Shown one piece after another: positions 32,888 through 45,299 of a stretch of DNA of 64,000 nt. The notes beneath the pieces were generated by a model, which worked only from the letters and a program-made list of their open reading frames with translations, did no database searches and was not told the origin of the DNA. Numbering within the stretch: the first letter of the stretch is position 1; each line of letters opens with the position of its first letter. The stretch lies in the NCBI GenBank assembly GCA_020736575.1, contig JAGPYM010000020.1, positions 124,001 through 188,000 of the forward strand. Direction: 5' to 3'. Position numbers and translations under genes: made by a program. Origin of the DNA: Thelonectria olida. Lineage: Eukaryota > Ascomycota > Sordariomycetes > Hypocreales > Nectriaceae.

Positions 32888-34703
32888 TTAAAGAAGGAAG
32901 ATATCCGTTGCGAGTCCGAGACTGTCGTTCCACGTCAGACCAACCGCCCTTTCCCTTTCTCGCCATATCTCTTCTAGAACTGGCAAAATTCTCTTTCGAT
33001 GTTTTAGTGATGAATCGAGCAGTGGCAAGGATGATAGAACCTCCCGGAAGAAAGGCTTGTCTCCTGGCCGTGCAACAACGCCGATGATATATAGCGGAGC
33101 GACCAAGGCTGGCAAAAGACGTCTCGTCAACTCGGCTTGGAGAATACTCATAGCTTTCGTGATAGTGTTATCCAGTACTTCCAGCTCCTGGAAGCCATGG
33201 ATGACCAAGTGGAGATAAGTAGATGCCATGAGAGCAAAAATGTGAGTGACGAGTGTGTGCTCCTTTGGTATCGTATCCACCATCCCAGCCAACTCATTTT
33301 CGGAAATGCCAAAGCCTTCCAAAGCTGCTTGTGTCAAACCATCCTGAATACTCAGAGTGATGTCAAATGCAATTTGGTGAAACTCGGTGCAATTGAAGTC
33401 TCCTCGACCTGCAGCCTGGGCACAACGCTCATGCAGCGCAGCAATGCGACCAACCTGAAGCATCACCCAGTTTTGACAACCCATGATGTCTTCGAGTTTG
33501 GTTTGAGAGTTGGAGGCGATGATGGTAGAATGCCAAGGCAGCAGCTGTGGCGCGATTCCCGTGGTGATGGATGAGGTGATATCGAGCCAAATCGTTGCGC
33601 CGGTAAGGAACCTGAAGTTGGTAACCTGTTCTGCAGCTTCAGGTTCGTTTTCTGGAATAGGGAGATTTTCGTGCACAACCTTCCGTGCAGTTTCGACCAG
33701 ACCAAGTTTTCCGAAGTTTTTCTGCTCGAAGGCCTGCCCGGTCATGCCTATGGCTGCACGGAGGTGAGCCAGACATGCGTTGATATCGCCGGTAAAGAGC
33801 TTTGCTCATTTGTCAGCGTCAATTCTTGAAGTTCGTGACTGGAGGGTGTACCTCATAAAACACTAACTGGGCGACCGTACTCGCGATACCAAGCCCATTG
33901 ATTGAGCATGAGTTTTGAGTGGATACCTTCATCGCCTTCAAGGAGATCTCAAGGTGCTGCTCTTGTTGGACCAAGGCGGCAACTTGATTTTTGCTTGATG
34001 CAGACATAGTCATCCGGCGGTGATGTGCACTGAGAGCTAAAGCAGCGTGATAAAAAGGCTTCGACCCAAGAAGAAGATTGAGTAACCAGCCCCTTCCTCC
34101 GTTCGTGATATCTGGGTTATACATGGGATACTGCAATGGGAATACGCTGTCGAGAAAATGCATCATGAGGGCGGATTCGTGCGCAGGGATGATTGATCGC
34201 GGCCCCGCCATATGATCCTCAGGGACAGCCAACGAGGGACCCTGGCTATCGTCAGCTCTCACGAGCCCAGGGGAAATAACTTTGCTTACAATGGACTCAT
34301 CTTGCATGATCCGAACTCCGTCTTTTTGCAGTGCCCCATCCTCTGATGTAGCGGTGGAAGCATTCGTCTGGTGGAGGCTCGAATCAGAACGGGAGGATGA
34401 GCTTTCCCTGTCGTCGTTCGAAGCGCTGGAGCCTTTGGGCGCTATTTTGATGACTGGAGCATGCCGCCTCGAAGCCTGAGCTGTGATTTTACGCCCAGAT
34501 GTCTGTCTCACCGTCTCTTTGATACTCTCCGCCATAGCTCGTGCCTCTTCGCTATTGTTCATCCAGTCCGGTTTTGGCCCATATCCGAAACAGGTGATGG
34601 AAAGCGATTCGCAAGTCGAACAGTCAGGATGACGCTCGTCGCACTTTTTCTTGCGCAGCCGGCAGGTCCAGCACCCTTGTTTGCTCCGGAGTGGTCTGCT
34701 CAT
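32888..34703 (-). CDS. Zn(II)2Cys6 transcription factor
   Basis: Two exons (34703-33852, 33799-32888) give 587 aa. The N-terminal binuclear zinc cluster is CWTCRLRKKKCDERHPDC followed by STC and ITC (six Cys, residues 11-38). A Ser/Thr-rich linker and a fungal-specific regulatory domain of the C6/DUF3468 (Fungal_trans_2) type follow (FLDSVFPLQYP, LSAHHRR). The nuclear role is regulation of nearby or pathway genes. It may control the adjacent FAD oxidoreductase, but that rests on position only. Confidence 0.88.
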
Positions 34704-35359
34704 GCTGAGAGATTATGTGTGCTGTGGCTATTTTCGGCTTGTACGTGTGTTGAGTAGAGGTTGGTAATTAAAGAACAGGTACGGCGCTGTGTTTAGTCTT
34801 GAGCATGGTGTCAGCTTAGTAATCGACCTTGCGATTTTGCGTGAATGTTAGCCGCAATTGGTCGAGGATGAGGGCCCTCAGACATGGGAAATACAACGTA
34901 TCTTCTTCCAGTAAGTTAACGAATTGATACCAATTTGGTGGAATATTCAAGTTTTAATCATTGAAATGCAACCGGAGATAGAAAGAACATGGCTTTGGAC
35001 TTTGGTTGGCAGTCTACTAGACGCCGATGATAACGCATTAACTGAACTACCTATGAAGACATCATTCCTTGCTGTTATTATCATCCAGTTTGGTTTAAGA
35101 GCGAATATCCTTTCGGTCGGTTGCAATTGGCAAAATATATCTAACTTAAGCTTCAAGGTGGAAGATTTAGAGTATAGACAGCTTCTATACGCCGATACCT
35201 CCATCCAAAAACCTCCAGCTCACTGGTTGTACTAAAGTAATAACTTGGCGATGTATTGTATCTCAGCGGGCGGCGCAGTTAGAGGTGGGGAACGATGGCA
35301 GCTTTTGCTTGGCAATAACAATGAAATCGAACATCACATGAACATCGTATTGAAGCCGA
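34704..35359. other. Intergenic, AT-rich; nothing recognised
   Basis: The upstream region of the Zn2Cys6 gene. Frames on both strands at 34,924-35,235 overlap each other and show no domain. Confidence 0.45.
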
Positions 35360-36927
35360 CTATTCAGAAGCCGCCTCAGGCTTTTGGCCCCAAACAACCT
35401 TTTGCGCAAAATAACCATGATGCTTTCCAGAGCGCATCTCCCGTCTGAAATGTGCAATATAGATCAGGATTTCAGACCTTGACCAGCCCAAAGTATGAGC
35501 CATGAATAAGACAAACCCTTCGCTATCCGTCTCGAGGCCCCATTGGGTATACGGACCCATCTCTTTCTCAATCGGATCTTTCGACCAGCCGCCAATAGGA
35601 TTCTAATTGACAAGTTAGATGCGATTTAAAGTTTTGAGAAAGGGGATATCACCTTGAAGTCGAATTCCTGGATGTTAATAAAGCCAGCGGCTTCCATTGC
35701 CTTCCTTTGCATACCATCCTCCACGATAGTGAAGCTCGATCCTATCTTCTTGCTGCCTTCAATGAAGAACTTTCCCCATTGGCCCATGGCCGAGTCCGGA
35801 TCGACAGTATTATCATCACTACTGATGGTAGAGGAAGCCTCGTGGCTTTCAACCCATCCACCAGGTTTGCAGACTCTGAATGCCTCGAAGGTTAGGGCAT
35901 TCCAATCTTTAATACTGCCCATCAGCCATCTCATGTGGATGTAATCGGCAAAGTCGGATGCGAAAGTCCAATCCCGAGTACAGTCTTCGATCTCACTAAA
36001 GTGCATTGTTAGGCCGCTCAAACCCTCCCGAAGATGCGTCTGTCTTCGGGACATAACTTTAACTTACAACCGCAAGTTCGGCGGCACCCATCCAGGCTGG
36101 CTGGGAGAGATGTCGGTTCCGATGACTTGTGCGCCAGTGAATTCATCGGCGAAGTCACTAGTAACACTCATTAGAGAAAAGGGCTAATCTCGTGTAGTTT
36201 GCTCAACTTGCATGGCCCAGATGCCTGTTAGATTGACAGACAAGTTAGCCTCGCTCCACTGATGGTGGTCTATACGATATATGGGCCCGTACCAGTTCCA
36301 GTTCCAATGTCGATGACTTGCTAGCTTGAGTCAGCACTGACCTAGCCAGACGCAGAATATGGGATGGCTGGCCTACCTGGACTTTATCTTTTTTCAAAGG
36401 CGCCAGATGCAGTTTATGTCCAAGTCCAATGGTAAGAATATGGTGGCTATGGTCGGGATCAGATCGGTATGGTCTCGGTCAGTGGGCTGGTGGCCGACCT
36501 ACGTGAGGTCCATCAATTCCTTCTGCGGCTCGTCGTTGGATCCCCTTGAGAAGCGCATTAACGACCTCGAATTGAGATACGTAGGCAAAGTTTGAGGCTC
36601 ATCCATACCAGTATTGCGCATTTCCCTGCTCGCTGTGGTAGGTTCTACCGTGGATCGTCCTATACTCGAGGATACTGGAGGTGACAGACTCCGTTGAGGA
36701 GCCATCGTCGGTGAAGGTCGAATCGGCGTCGGTATTGGCGAATTCCTGTGTCTTAGCTCGACGTTAGCAATGGCGTCCAATGCTTTGGTTTTATTAACTT
36801 GACGAACCCGGGCGATTTGCGCCCAGTGCTGAGGGGGAAGAATGGCTGCAGTAGCTGGTGGGGATGTCTCGGGATCGGCTGCCGTGGAGGCTGGCACCGC
36901 TGGGCGGGTGGGTTCGTCTTCACACAT
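35360..36927 (-). CDS. LaeA-like S-adenosylmethionine methyltransferase
   Basis: Nine exons: 36927-36808, 36745-36609, 36544-36503, 36446-36377, 36320-36293, 36224-36212, 36157-36068, 35995-35653 and 35602-35360. They give 361 aa. The order is typical of the UMTA/LaeA-like family: [13 protein letters not shown] at the N-terminus, [31 protein letters not shown], the SAM motif [18 protein letters not shown], then [29 protein letters not shown] and VCKPGGWVE. Exon 6 is 13 nt and is followed by a GC-AG intron (GCAAGT donor). LaeA-like enzymes often control or take part in secondary metabolism; which target is unknown here. Confidence 0.88.
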
Positions 36928-37775
36928 GGTGGACCAGACGAAAACTTAATCAATCGCTTGCAAGAAGTATCTCAGATGAAGGTTGTCACACTAAATTAGA
37001 CAGAAAAAGCGCAAGAGACGGTGGTGAAGTTAGATGAGGCGATGGGACGGGGAAAGTCGAGCATCGTACGTTAGCAAGTTGACTACTGAACCGACAGAAA
37101 CAATGGGTCCAGGCCTTATCGTACCAATGGCTTAGGGTTGATAACGATAACAAAATGGCCTATCTTTTGACCTGCCTATTCTAGACTTACAAGTAACACC
37201 TCAACCCTCTCTCAAACCTCTCTCAAACCTCTCTACCCTAGGTACGACTGGCAAATTGAAATACAGCTCATCCGTGTCCCAACTGTGAGTCTCAAGATGA
37301 AAATAATGGCTTCTCTCTCTTTCTCAGAGGTCCTGTTAATACTAGACATGAGACTGCAGGGTAATTGCAATCCCAGGTAGACCAGATTCGAGGAGAATGT
37401 TTCCAAAGTATAGGGTGGTTATATGACAGCTCGAGAGTTGTAAGAAATCCCACGTTTCTCCCTGGAGGCGGCTGACTTGTGACTGGCATGATGATGTGGC
37501 TGGGGCCGCACTCATATTGAAATTGGAGGTAATTCAGGGCTTGTGTTCCCATCCAATTCGGCTGAAGTTGAGATATTCTCTCTGCTAGGTACTGCCTCGT
37601 ACAATCAGATGAACGTGGGTTGTTGATTTTTCGCAGAGTCCTGAGCCATTGAGCAATAGCCGGACGAGCGAAATATAGAGTACTGAGCAGACTCTTCCCA
37701 CATTCACGATGAATGAGACTGGCATGTTTTATTCCTACAACAGTGATGATGGAAGATTGACCGGTAGTGAAAGTT
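36928..37775. other. Intergenic; nothing recognised
   Basis: The LaeA-like promoter and the 3' flank of the dextranase. A short tandem CTCTCTCAAAC repeat lies near 37,205-37,235. The long minus frame that overlaps the dextranase end (37,942-37,292) is judged a shadow. Confidence 0.45.
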
Positions 37776-39715
37776 TTATCTGATAGTCCAGTGTCCTTCG
37801 TAATGCTTATCAATATTGAGGTGCCCCAGGGAGGTAGCGTCCCAGTTTCCACTCTCATAAGAGATCTTTTGATCTCCCACGTAGAAGTCTTCAATGATAA
37901 GACCCAAGCCATCACTCGAGTTGTCCCCGAGGGCGATAGCATTGCCGTTGCTGTCAGTGAAGACGCGAAACTCGCTCATACCCACTTCGGTTGTCGCAGG
38001 CGATAGCGTTTCAATCTGAATGTTGGAAAAGGTCACGTTGTCGATGTTTTCGAGCGGATTAATGCCGAGAAGCGCAGGGCAAATCCCTTCGCAGCGCCAG
38101 TTGGAGATGCGATAGTTGGATAAGTGTTTACTAACATCGGCAGTCTCGTGGGATGTGGAATCCTCGTACGATGCTGCAGACGCGACGAGTGCTCGGGGCC
38201 ATGCTTCTTCTTGAGACATGTACCGCGTATGGATGACATTGACGGCATCCACGGTCACATTATCAGTGGTTCGCGGATACCAGCCAAACTGGACAATGGG
38301 AGCGTTGTTGGTTTTCCAGACAGTCACTCTCTCGCATAAGACATCTCCGTAATATGTTTTGATGGCGTCATCCCCGACGTGGTAGAAAACATCGTGTACG
38401 TGAGATCCTGGATACATCTGGATGCCGTCCGTCTGGCCGAAGAAAGCGCCCACTTGTTTGTAGTCGGATGCGTCCACCGAGAAGGAGCTGAGATCGTCGC
38501 CGTAAAAATCCATGCTATTGAAGGGAGGAGCATTCAAAGTCAGTCCATGTAGCGTCCAATGAGTGCCGACGGCAGACTGTCCTCGCCACATCTTCAAACA
38601 TGTCGTATCGTTCTTTATGTTTTGGTAGCCCATGGCCGTATTGGCTTGGTACACGTATTGCTCTCCCGACAGAACACCGAAGCCCGTGGCTCGAAGATCT
38701 AGGGAATCGCTTGTGTACTCAATGGCCCCCTTGATATAGGCGCCAGGCGCGATGTAGACCCAGGTCACGGAGCTGGAGAGAATAGCATGTGCCGAACCAG
38801 TAAGCCAATACACACCGGGGCTAAAATAGACCACGGACTCTGTGACATGGTCGAGGCCAGTGACTAAGCCAGCCGGGACATGATAGGCAGAATCAATGTC
38901 AGGGATGTACTCGGCGCGGGGGAAGGGGCTCATGAATATCATTAGGGCGTTTAGAGGCTCGACCCCGACGATAGGCATCGTATCATCATAAGCTTCGACA
39001 TAGTTTAGGCCGCTGGAAGTCTTGTTTTGCACGTAGTGCGAGCCCGTTCCCGGGCCAGCGTTGCGGTACTCCCACAGATTATCACGGAATTCGACAGAGA
39101 AGCGATGCCCATTCTCGCTATATGGGATAGTGATGAACAAAGCATTTTCACTCTGGCTCTTGTCGAAGGTGAGATTGCTGGGCCGAATGATAACATCGTC
39201 TGGGTCGATGGATCCGTTGTCGGAGCGAGTAATTCTTATCACCGTCTCGGCGGCTGACAGGTACTGAGTCCAGGCCATGTCTACGCCAATATCAGGCTCA
39301 ATGGAGATTTGGTCATCCTCGCTGCAGTTGGTGCCATCGCAGACCGAGTCCAAGTCTCCGGGGGTAAAGATGTTTCCATTGCCGTTACGCGGGATGCTTT
39401 CGTAGACGAAGGAATCGTATAAATCGGTAGGATTTGACGAGAGACCGACTTGAACCGAGTATAAGTGCGATTGGCGTACATTCTCGCTCTGCACTGGAGT
39501 TTTGGTATTGATTTCGCCAGAATCATGCCACCATGTTTTTAATTGGGCTGAATCCGCCGTTCGGTTGTTCGCTTGTCATGGTTGTCAGTTGACGCTGTTA
39601 AGGGCTTGTGAAGAGATGACCTACCACGTTTCCAAATAGGGGAGCCATGTGCGCTTGCTAGACCAATGTCCCATGTTGAGATCAGTCCAATTATCAAGAT
39701 AGTCGACTGGAGCAT
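37776..39715 (-). CDS. Secreted GH49 dextranase
   Basis: Two exons (39715-39625, 39571-37776) give 628 aa. The signal peptide is MLQSTILIIGLISTWDIGLA. The mature start carries the GH49 hallmark TWWHDSGEINTKTPVQ and NVRQSH. The C-terminal beta-helix has the catalytic block QTDGIQMYPGSHVHDVFYHV, then GDDAIKTYYGD and FGWYPR, matching the acidic triad region of Penicillium/Talaromyces-type endo-dextranases. It would cleave alpha-1,6-glucan outside the cell. Isopullulanase is the alternative activity in this family. The 53-nt intron lies just after the secretion signal. Confidence 0.92.
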
Positions 39716-40472
39716 AACGCGTCATTGGCCTTTAAAACACGAGGGAAAGTGAGAAAGACGTTGAATGGGGCCAGAGCACACGAAGAAAGGGAAAGTCAAG
39801 ACGAGGAAGAGAAGAAGAGTAAAGAATGACGAGCCTATGAGGTGGGTTGCGGAATGAATCGAATATTAGACGCAAGAATACGCGGACTGCTCTCTACTTT
39901 ACGCGTTGAAATGGGGAAAAGAACATATGATGTTCATCTCTTGCGTCTCATCATCTATTCAGAGTGTCAGCCATCCCTTGTCTTCATTTCAAAAAGGGTG
40001 CCCCGAAGGAACACACACCCCACAACAGCACGACGACACAAAAGATGACTTTGCCATTCTCGGCAACTAATTGTGTTTCAGATCCACGCCAAACGTTGTG
40101 CATTAATTGGCAAATGCTACAAATGAGCACACCATTCACGTCATGGCTTATGGTTAGATTAAGCCGGGCTGTTGATGCCGAATATGATCTACGAAACAGT
40201 AATGCCGGCGTGGCGGATATTGCGTTTCAGACATGGATTAGCTAGACCCTGTCAAGAGGTATATCATGATGACTTCGATTACTGTTCCTTCATTCCTAGG
40301 GCCCTTGAAAAGACGCTTTGTCATCACCTGGTTCTAAATCAATTAGAAACTCCAGAGCTATCCTTACCGAATAACGAGTTTAACAATTATACTCAAGTCC
40401 CGGCCTACCAGGGATTCGAAGACATTCAACCTAGCATAACTGGGCAGGTTAGGCTTGATACAGCATCGTTGA
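39716..40472. other. Intergenic; nothing recognised
   Basis: The dextranase promoter on the minus strand and the 3' flank of the next regulator. Short frames only. Confidence 0.45.
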
Positions 40473-42864
40473 CTAGGTAGGAACCTTACCTTCCCATCCC
40501 CATTCCTTCATTATACTAAGCCAGTGCATTTTGCCCTTGACTGTATGGTCTGGAAACCTGGATCCTGTTCTAGGACTGTTCTTCGAGGATTCAAATTCCA
40601 TGCATAGGTCACCAACTGCAGGCCCTAGGACGGGAAGAGAGCCTGCTACTGTTTCAGGGCAGGATAAATGAATCGATTCGCAGCTTTTTTCAACATTGTC
40701 GCGTCTTCTCCAGACCTCCGACGTCAGCTCCAGGCATCGATCTACGATTCCAGAGGTATTCCCTGTCGACAAGGTTTGCCATCTGTCGCGGACCCAATCT
40801 CTGTCTTCTGCCGTCGTTGCCTCGCAACCAGCCATCATGAGCGGGAGGATGTGAAAAATGATGGCACGAGATCCAAGCGGAACCGTTGCGAGAAGTGTAA
40901 GGACTTTCTGCGCTATGCTCGAGAAAGAGAGTTGGCTTGGAAGTTCGGGGACGGCTTGGCACAGAAGAAGCAGGGTGGCCCATTTGTACGCATTTGCCGT
41001 CTGAATGAGGTCCGAGGCACCAGACGTCAAAGACTCGCCATCAAATGCTGTGGTAGGGTTTATGGAAGGATTCCAACGTTCGATAGACGTCTTCAGCTCA
41101 ACGGCATGTGAAATAATCCCAAGCGAGTTGCGTCGGTCTTGTGTTTTACAGATGCGATGGACGAGATCGGCAACACGACCGATGAGGGGGAATAACGAAC
41201 CGGCACATCCCATGAGGGGATCAACCCGGAGCCCACAATCGGGGTTGGAGTTGAATAGGCTGCAAGCCGTCATGAACTCGAGGTCTAGTGCCTGCGCCTT
41301 ATGGCATGTGAGTCGTGCGATGACGTCCATATAGATCCAAGTGTTTGCAAGAAAGCTCAGACAATCAGAATTGCCTCTGGGTTGCCGTGAGGCTAGATGC
41401 TCGGAAAGAGTCTCCTGGAGAAGAACTTTTGCACGGTTGATATAGCTGATGCCGGTGGATGATCTCGGATAGTACCAGGTTTGGGCAAAGCCGAGAGCGA
41501 GCGTTGCAGTCAATGCCACTTCGGGGCGCATATTGCCTTGGTCTCGCACAGAGAATTTCCGAATGCTTCTATCGAGATGCCGGATCCCTTTTGCACGGAA
41601 CTGAGGCAAGTAGTTGGATCCTTGGAAACACGTCATGGCGGCCACTGCGTGGTAAAGAGCGGCATGTTCTCTGGCCAGAGGCCAAACTATTGTTCGCCAT
41701 GGATTTCCGGTGGGATCCTCTTTGATGGAAAGAACCTCGCATATCCGACGATCGAAGAGCAAAGCGATATTCTCCGGGCTATCGTTATGAATTCGCGGCA
41801 GTTGGTAAAGAGAGAAGCCGGCCTGCCTGTCCGCACTCGAACAAGACAGATCCAGCGGCAAAGTCCACGTGTCGACCGGAGAGCGCAATTTGGGTGATTC
41901 TGAAGCCGATATTTGATGATTCTGAAGTACTAGCAAATCGGGTCGAATATTCAGATCAACTGGCAAATCTAAAGTGGCAGGATCCGGATTTTCCGAAGGC
42001 TGAAGGTGTAGGGAGTTTTGGTACTCGCTTGCACTGTCGCATGCTTCCAATCCCCCACTGACTAGTTGCCATGAAGATTGATCGATGTCAGAATCAACAG
42101 GGGCGTCATTCGAGAAAAGCATGTCAAAGTCAAAGTCAGCAAACTGTTTTGGTGAACCCGGGAATATGTTGAGAGAAGCCATAGCCTCGGTCCTGGGTAG
42201 ATGTCGAGGGCCGTCATTCTGAACCGGCTTATTAGCGTCAGAATTTGGCGAGTTATCTTCTAACGACTGTGATATAAGTTCGTCAATTCCGGATCTTTCG
42301 TGTCTAGCGGTTTCGGGTGGTCCATCAGGTTGAGAAGATAGCGAAGCATGAAAGAGCTCATTCCGCTCTTTATTCCTGTATCGAGTGGCTACCGTGGTTA
42401 GCGTTCCGTGTTGTGTGTTCACGGTTCATTCTTCACGTACTCTGGCGTGCAGAGGCGATTCCTTGCTGAGGCTTCTGGAACTCTTTCCATCGTAGATCCT
42501 TGCTGTAACCACCACAGACAGCCCTACGACGAAGGCACTGCGAGCAAGACGGCTTTGTCTCATCACACTTCCTTCGTCTTGCCTTGCAATTCACACAGCC
42601 TGGACCTTGATCATTAACACTGTTCGACCCATCACATCATCACACAAAGTTGGTCTCCAGGACGACGACCGAGGCGGACAAGGACGAACCATTGCGACTT
42701 TTTTCATGCCTGGGCTTTGGCATTGCCTTTTGACCAGCTCTTTCGTGTGGGTAGCGAGGTAGTAGCGGCCGCAGCTGATCCAGCTTGCTCGTTAAGCTTG
42801 ACGCTGAGGTGACATCGGGTCGGGTATTTCGAGCAGCAAAGGATGGTGCAGCTGTAGCGCTCAT
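40473..42864 (-). CDS. Zn(II)2Cys6 transcription factor
   Basis: Three exons (42864-42690, 42605-42441, 42388-40473) give 751 aa. An in-frame ATG at 42,963 could add 33 residues. The zinc cluster, GCVNCKARRRKCDETKPSC then SQC and AVC, is formed across the first splice junction. A long disordered linker leads into a fungal-specific (Fungal_trans_2 type) regulatory domain (ALYHAVAAMTCFQG; FLANTWIYMDVIARLTC). The intron-1 donor is GTTCGT. It is located next to the Rieske gene pair, so control of that cluster is plausible but unproven. Confidence 0.85.
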
Positions 42865-43590
42865 ATCGGGTATAGATTCGGGATATTGGGGCAAAACAGA
42901 GCAATTCTTGGTGAAGTTGGCAGCGTATTGAATCCGTCGTGAAAAGCCGTCACGATGATACATACATGACAGTAAAGGCGGTGGGGATGTTATCCCGTCA
43001 TCTGATGAGGCCGGCTAACTGATCCGTTTATGAACTAGGGCACTCCGTGACCCGCGCCAATGAAACTAACGATCATCTTGCGACAGATAAGCAGATGTAG
43101 CGGGATGGGCTCGTTTCTTGATGCATCTCGCCTTCATTGATACCAGATGCAACCTGTGGCGGTTTGGTGCGTATCCCAACCAAATCCGACGGTGGATCTA
43201 AGGCGAGGATGTCTAGGCGGGCGCAGGCGACGTGGAAATACGTATCTTGACATTAACTGAGGCCCGGTATCGCCATGACCTAACAACATAATGAGAGGCC
43301 ATGTCTGACTCTGTTGTCTATCCAAGCTTCTAAGGTGATTGGGTTTTACGTGCAGCTCTCTCTGCTAGTCTTCAACTTGACCATAAGCAATAACACACCC
43401 TTACGATAAGCTCATTTTGGTTTGCACACATAATGATTCGATGTCGTCTTGAGGTGAGGAGAAACAGCCCAAAAAATGCATTCCCAATACATATAAGAGA
43501 TCACGTCAAGGGATCGATGAGACAATCAAATGTGACAGTAAGACGCAAATAAATCACGTATCTATTACCATTCAAACAAAAGTAACGCCT
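42865..43590. other. Intergenic; nothing recognised
   Basis: Regulator promoter (minus) and 3' flank of the Rieske-less oxygenase. The alternative 5' extension of the regulator (to 42,963) lies here. Confidence 0.45.
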
Positions 43591-44710
43591 CTAAGCAGGA
43601 GGTGGTTCAATGACTTGGAGTGAGTTCGAGCCCAGAGCGAATTTGTCGACAACGGTGGTCCTTTCCTTTTCATACTGAGCAGAACACATTTCAAGAACTC
43701 GAGCTTGGTAATCTAAGCACATTGAATCAGTATTTATTTTCGAATGTTGTGGCACGAAACAACTTACACGCAACGCCATTCTCCTTGTTGGGGTTGAGGA
43801 TGCCCCCCATGTAAATGCCCGCATCAAGGTTCTCCTGGGCCTTTTCGCACAGCTCGTGGTCCTCCAAGGCCACTGTGCGCGCAAACTTATAGTATTTCTC
43901 AAACTCTTCGGAGCCAGCAGGCGACCGATGGTAGTAGTCAAAATCCATGATTGACTTTGTTGGGTCGTCTGACGGACAAGCGCGGAAAGAAGACATGCCG
44001 CCTCCGTACAAGTTTAGAGTCGAGTTGGGGAAGAAATAGAGAAAGAGGCCGTCGTTGGGTCTCTGCGTCTCTGCGATGTGCTGCGAGTAGTTGTGATTGT
44101 TGAGCACCTTGTACGTAGTTGGCGTATACACCTTTGAAAATGCGGGATGGGCATAAGGACAATGAAGACATTCCTGGAACCCGTCAACCATTGTCTTCCA
44201 GTTGTAGTTGCCGCCGTAGTTGAGGCTTTTTCTGGGGGTGAACTGCTGAAAGTCGACATGTGCGATGAGGTCTTCGAGTCCTGGAAAGAACTCATCGAAA
44301 GCGACTGTCTCGTCCGAAAGGGTTATGAAGAGCAGCCCAGTGCGCGTCAAGTGACTGCGCATTTCAGAGCCCTGTGAAGTATATCAGATTAGGTATGCAT
44401 CTTTCCATCAATCCGCCGTGACTCATTCAACGTACGTCGAGATCTGAAAAGACTTTGATGCTTGTCCAGTGTGCAGATGTGCGCCGAACCGTGAACTTGA
44501 CCTGCGCCATTTCGTACGGGTAGCTCTCTCCAACCTCGGGCCATCTTGTGATTGCGCCAAGCAACATCCATGTCTAAGAAGTGTGAGATGCTTGCCAAAC
44601 TGGTGAAGTGGGAATGGGCCAACCTTGAGAAACACAGCTCGCCTTTCCAAGCTGTATATACCATAGCTGGTGTACCATGAGGCGGGAAGAGTCGTTGGGC
44701 AAACGGTCAT
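43591..44710 (-). CDS. Rieske-oxygenase paralogue with catalytic iron site but no Rieske cluster
   Basis: Four exons (44710-44624, 44573-44436, 44371-43768, 43712-43591) give 316 aa, about 100 shorter than relatives. The N-terminus TSYGIYSLERRAVFLKTW matches the start of choline-monooxygenase-like ring-hydroxylating oxygenases. The stretch that should hold CxH and CxxH is replaced by about 45 residues (RWPEVGESYPYEMAQVKF...) with no Cys-His pair. The mononuclear iron site is intact: NWKTMVDGFQECLHCPYAHP gives the bridging Glu and two His, and ALEDHELCEKAQENL gives the acidic ligand. No stop or frameshift is seen. On its own it should be unable to receive electrons via a Rieske centre. An upstream TTG-start extension is not used; the first ATG is at 44,710. 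Confidence 0.82.
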
Positions 44711-45299
44711 TTCAGTAGGTTTCTTATGATCATGCAATGATTGAGATTCCAAATTTATGTTGAAGCCATCAAATCCGAACGGTCGAAAGATATATAAGTA
44801 GACAAGTCGATGCGTGAACCCATCACGAGTTGCGGCGCACTGTGCTGCCGTTCCCGGTCATGAGATCCGATCAGCCACGTCCCTCACTCTGGCAGCCATG
44901 TCCATTTCCGGAAAATCAATCCACCCCCTTCTGACCAATCAGCAGACATACATGGCGTAGGTCTGTTTATCAGATTTAGGAAATTTGGTCCCCTTGCAGT
45001 TGGGTCCTCTCTCCATCTTTATCTTGACCCAGCACATTCTCACATTGCTGGGCGCGACGAATCCATCTTGCGGGATCGACTTTCTAAGAAGGGCATAGTT
45101 GGCCGACAGGCATCGGACGGTGCAGGTCAGGCGCTAGACATTGCACCAATTATCGCCGTTCCCTCTCATGAATTGGGCATCACTCAGATGCTTCCTGTCT
45201 AATGTAACTGATGTTCATATATCAATGGTAGTTCGATCGGCTCGCCTGACCGTCATCACCCTTTTCTTCTCTGATTCAATTAGATTACTGAAAACCAAC
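44711..45299. promoter_or_regulatory. Shared divergent promoter of the two Rieske-family genes
   Basis: A 589-bp region lies between head-to-head start codons. A TATATAA motif lies at about 44,791-44,797, 80 bp from the minus-strand ATG. It separates two paralogues and so could co-regulate them. Confidence 0.55.

Noticed and set aside
36447..36502. Apparent frameshift and TGA in the LaeA-like gene before the SAM domain
   Set aside because: Fully explained by a 56-nt intron that restores the family sequence [13 protein letters not shown].
37292..37942. 216-codon minus frame overlapping the dextranase 3' end
   Set aside because: Overlaps the certain GH49 coding end in another frame; composition is untypical and no domain is seen.
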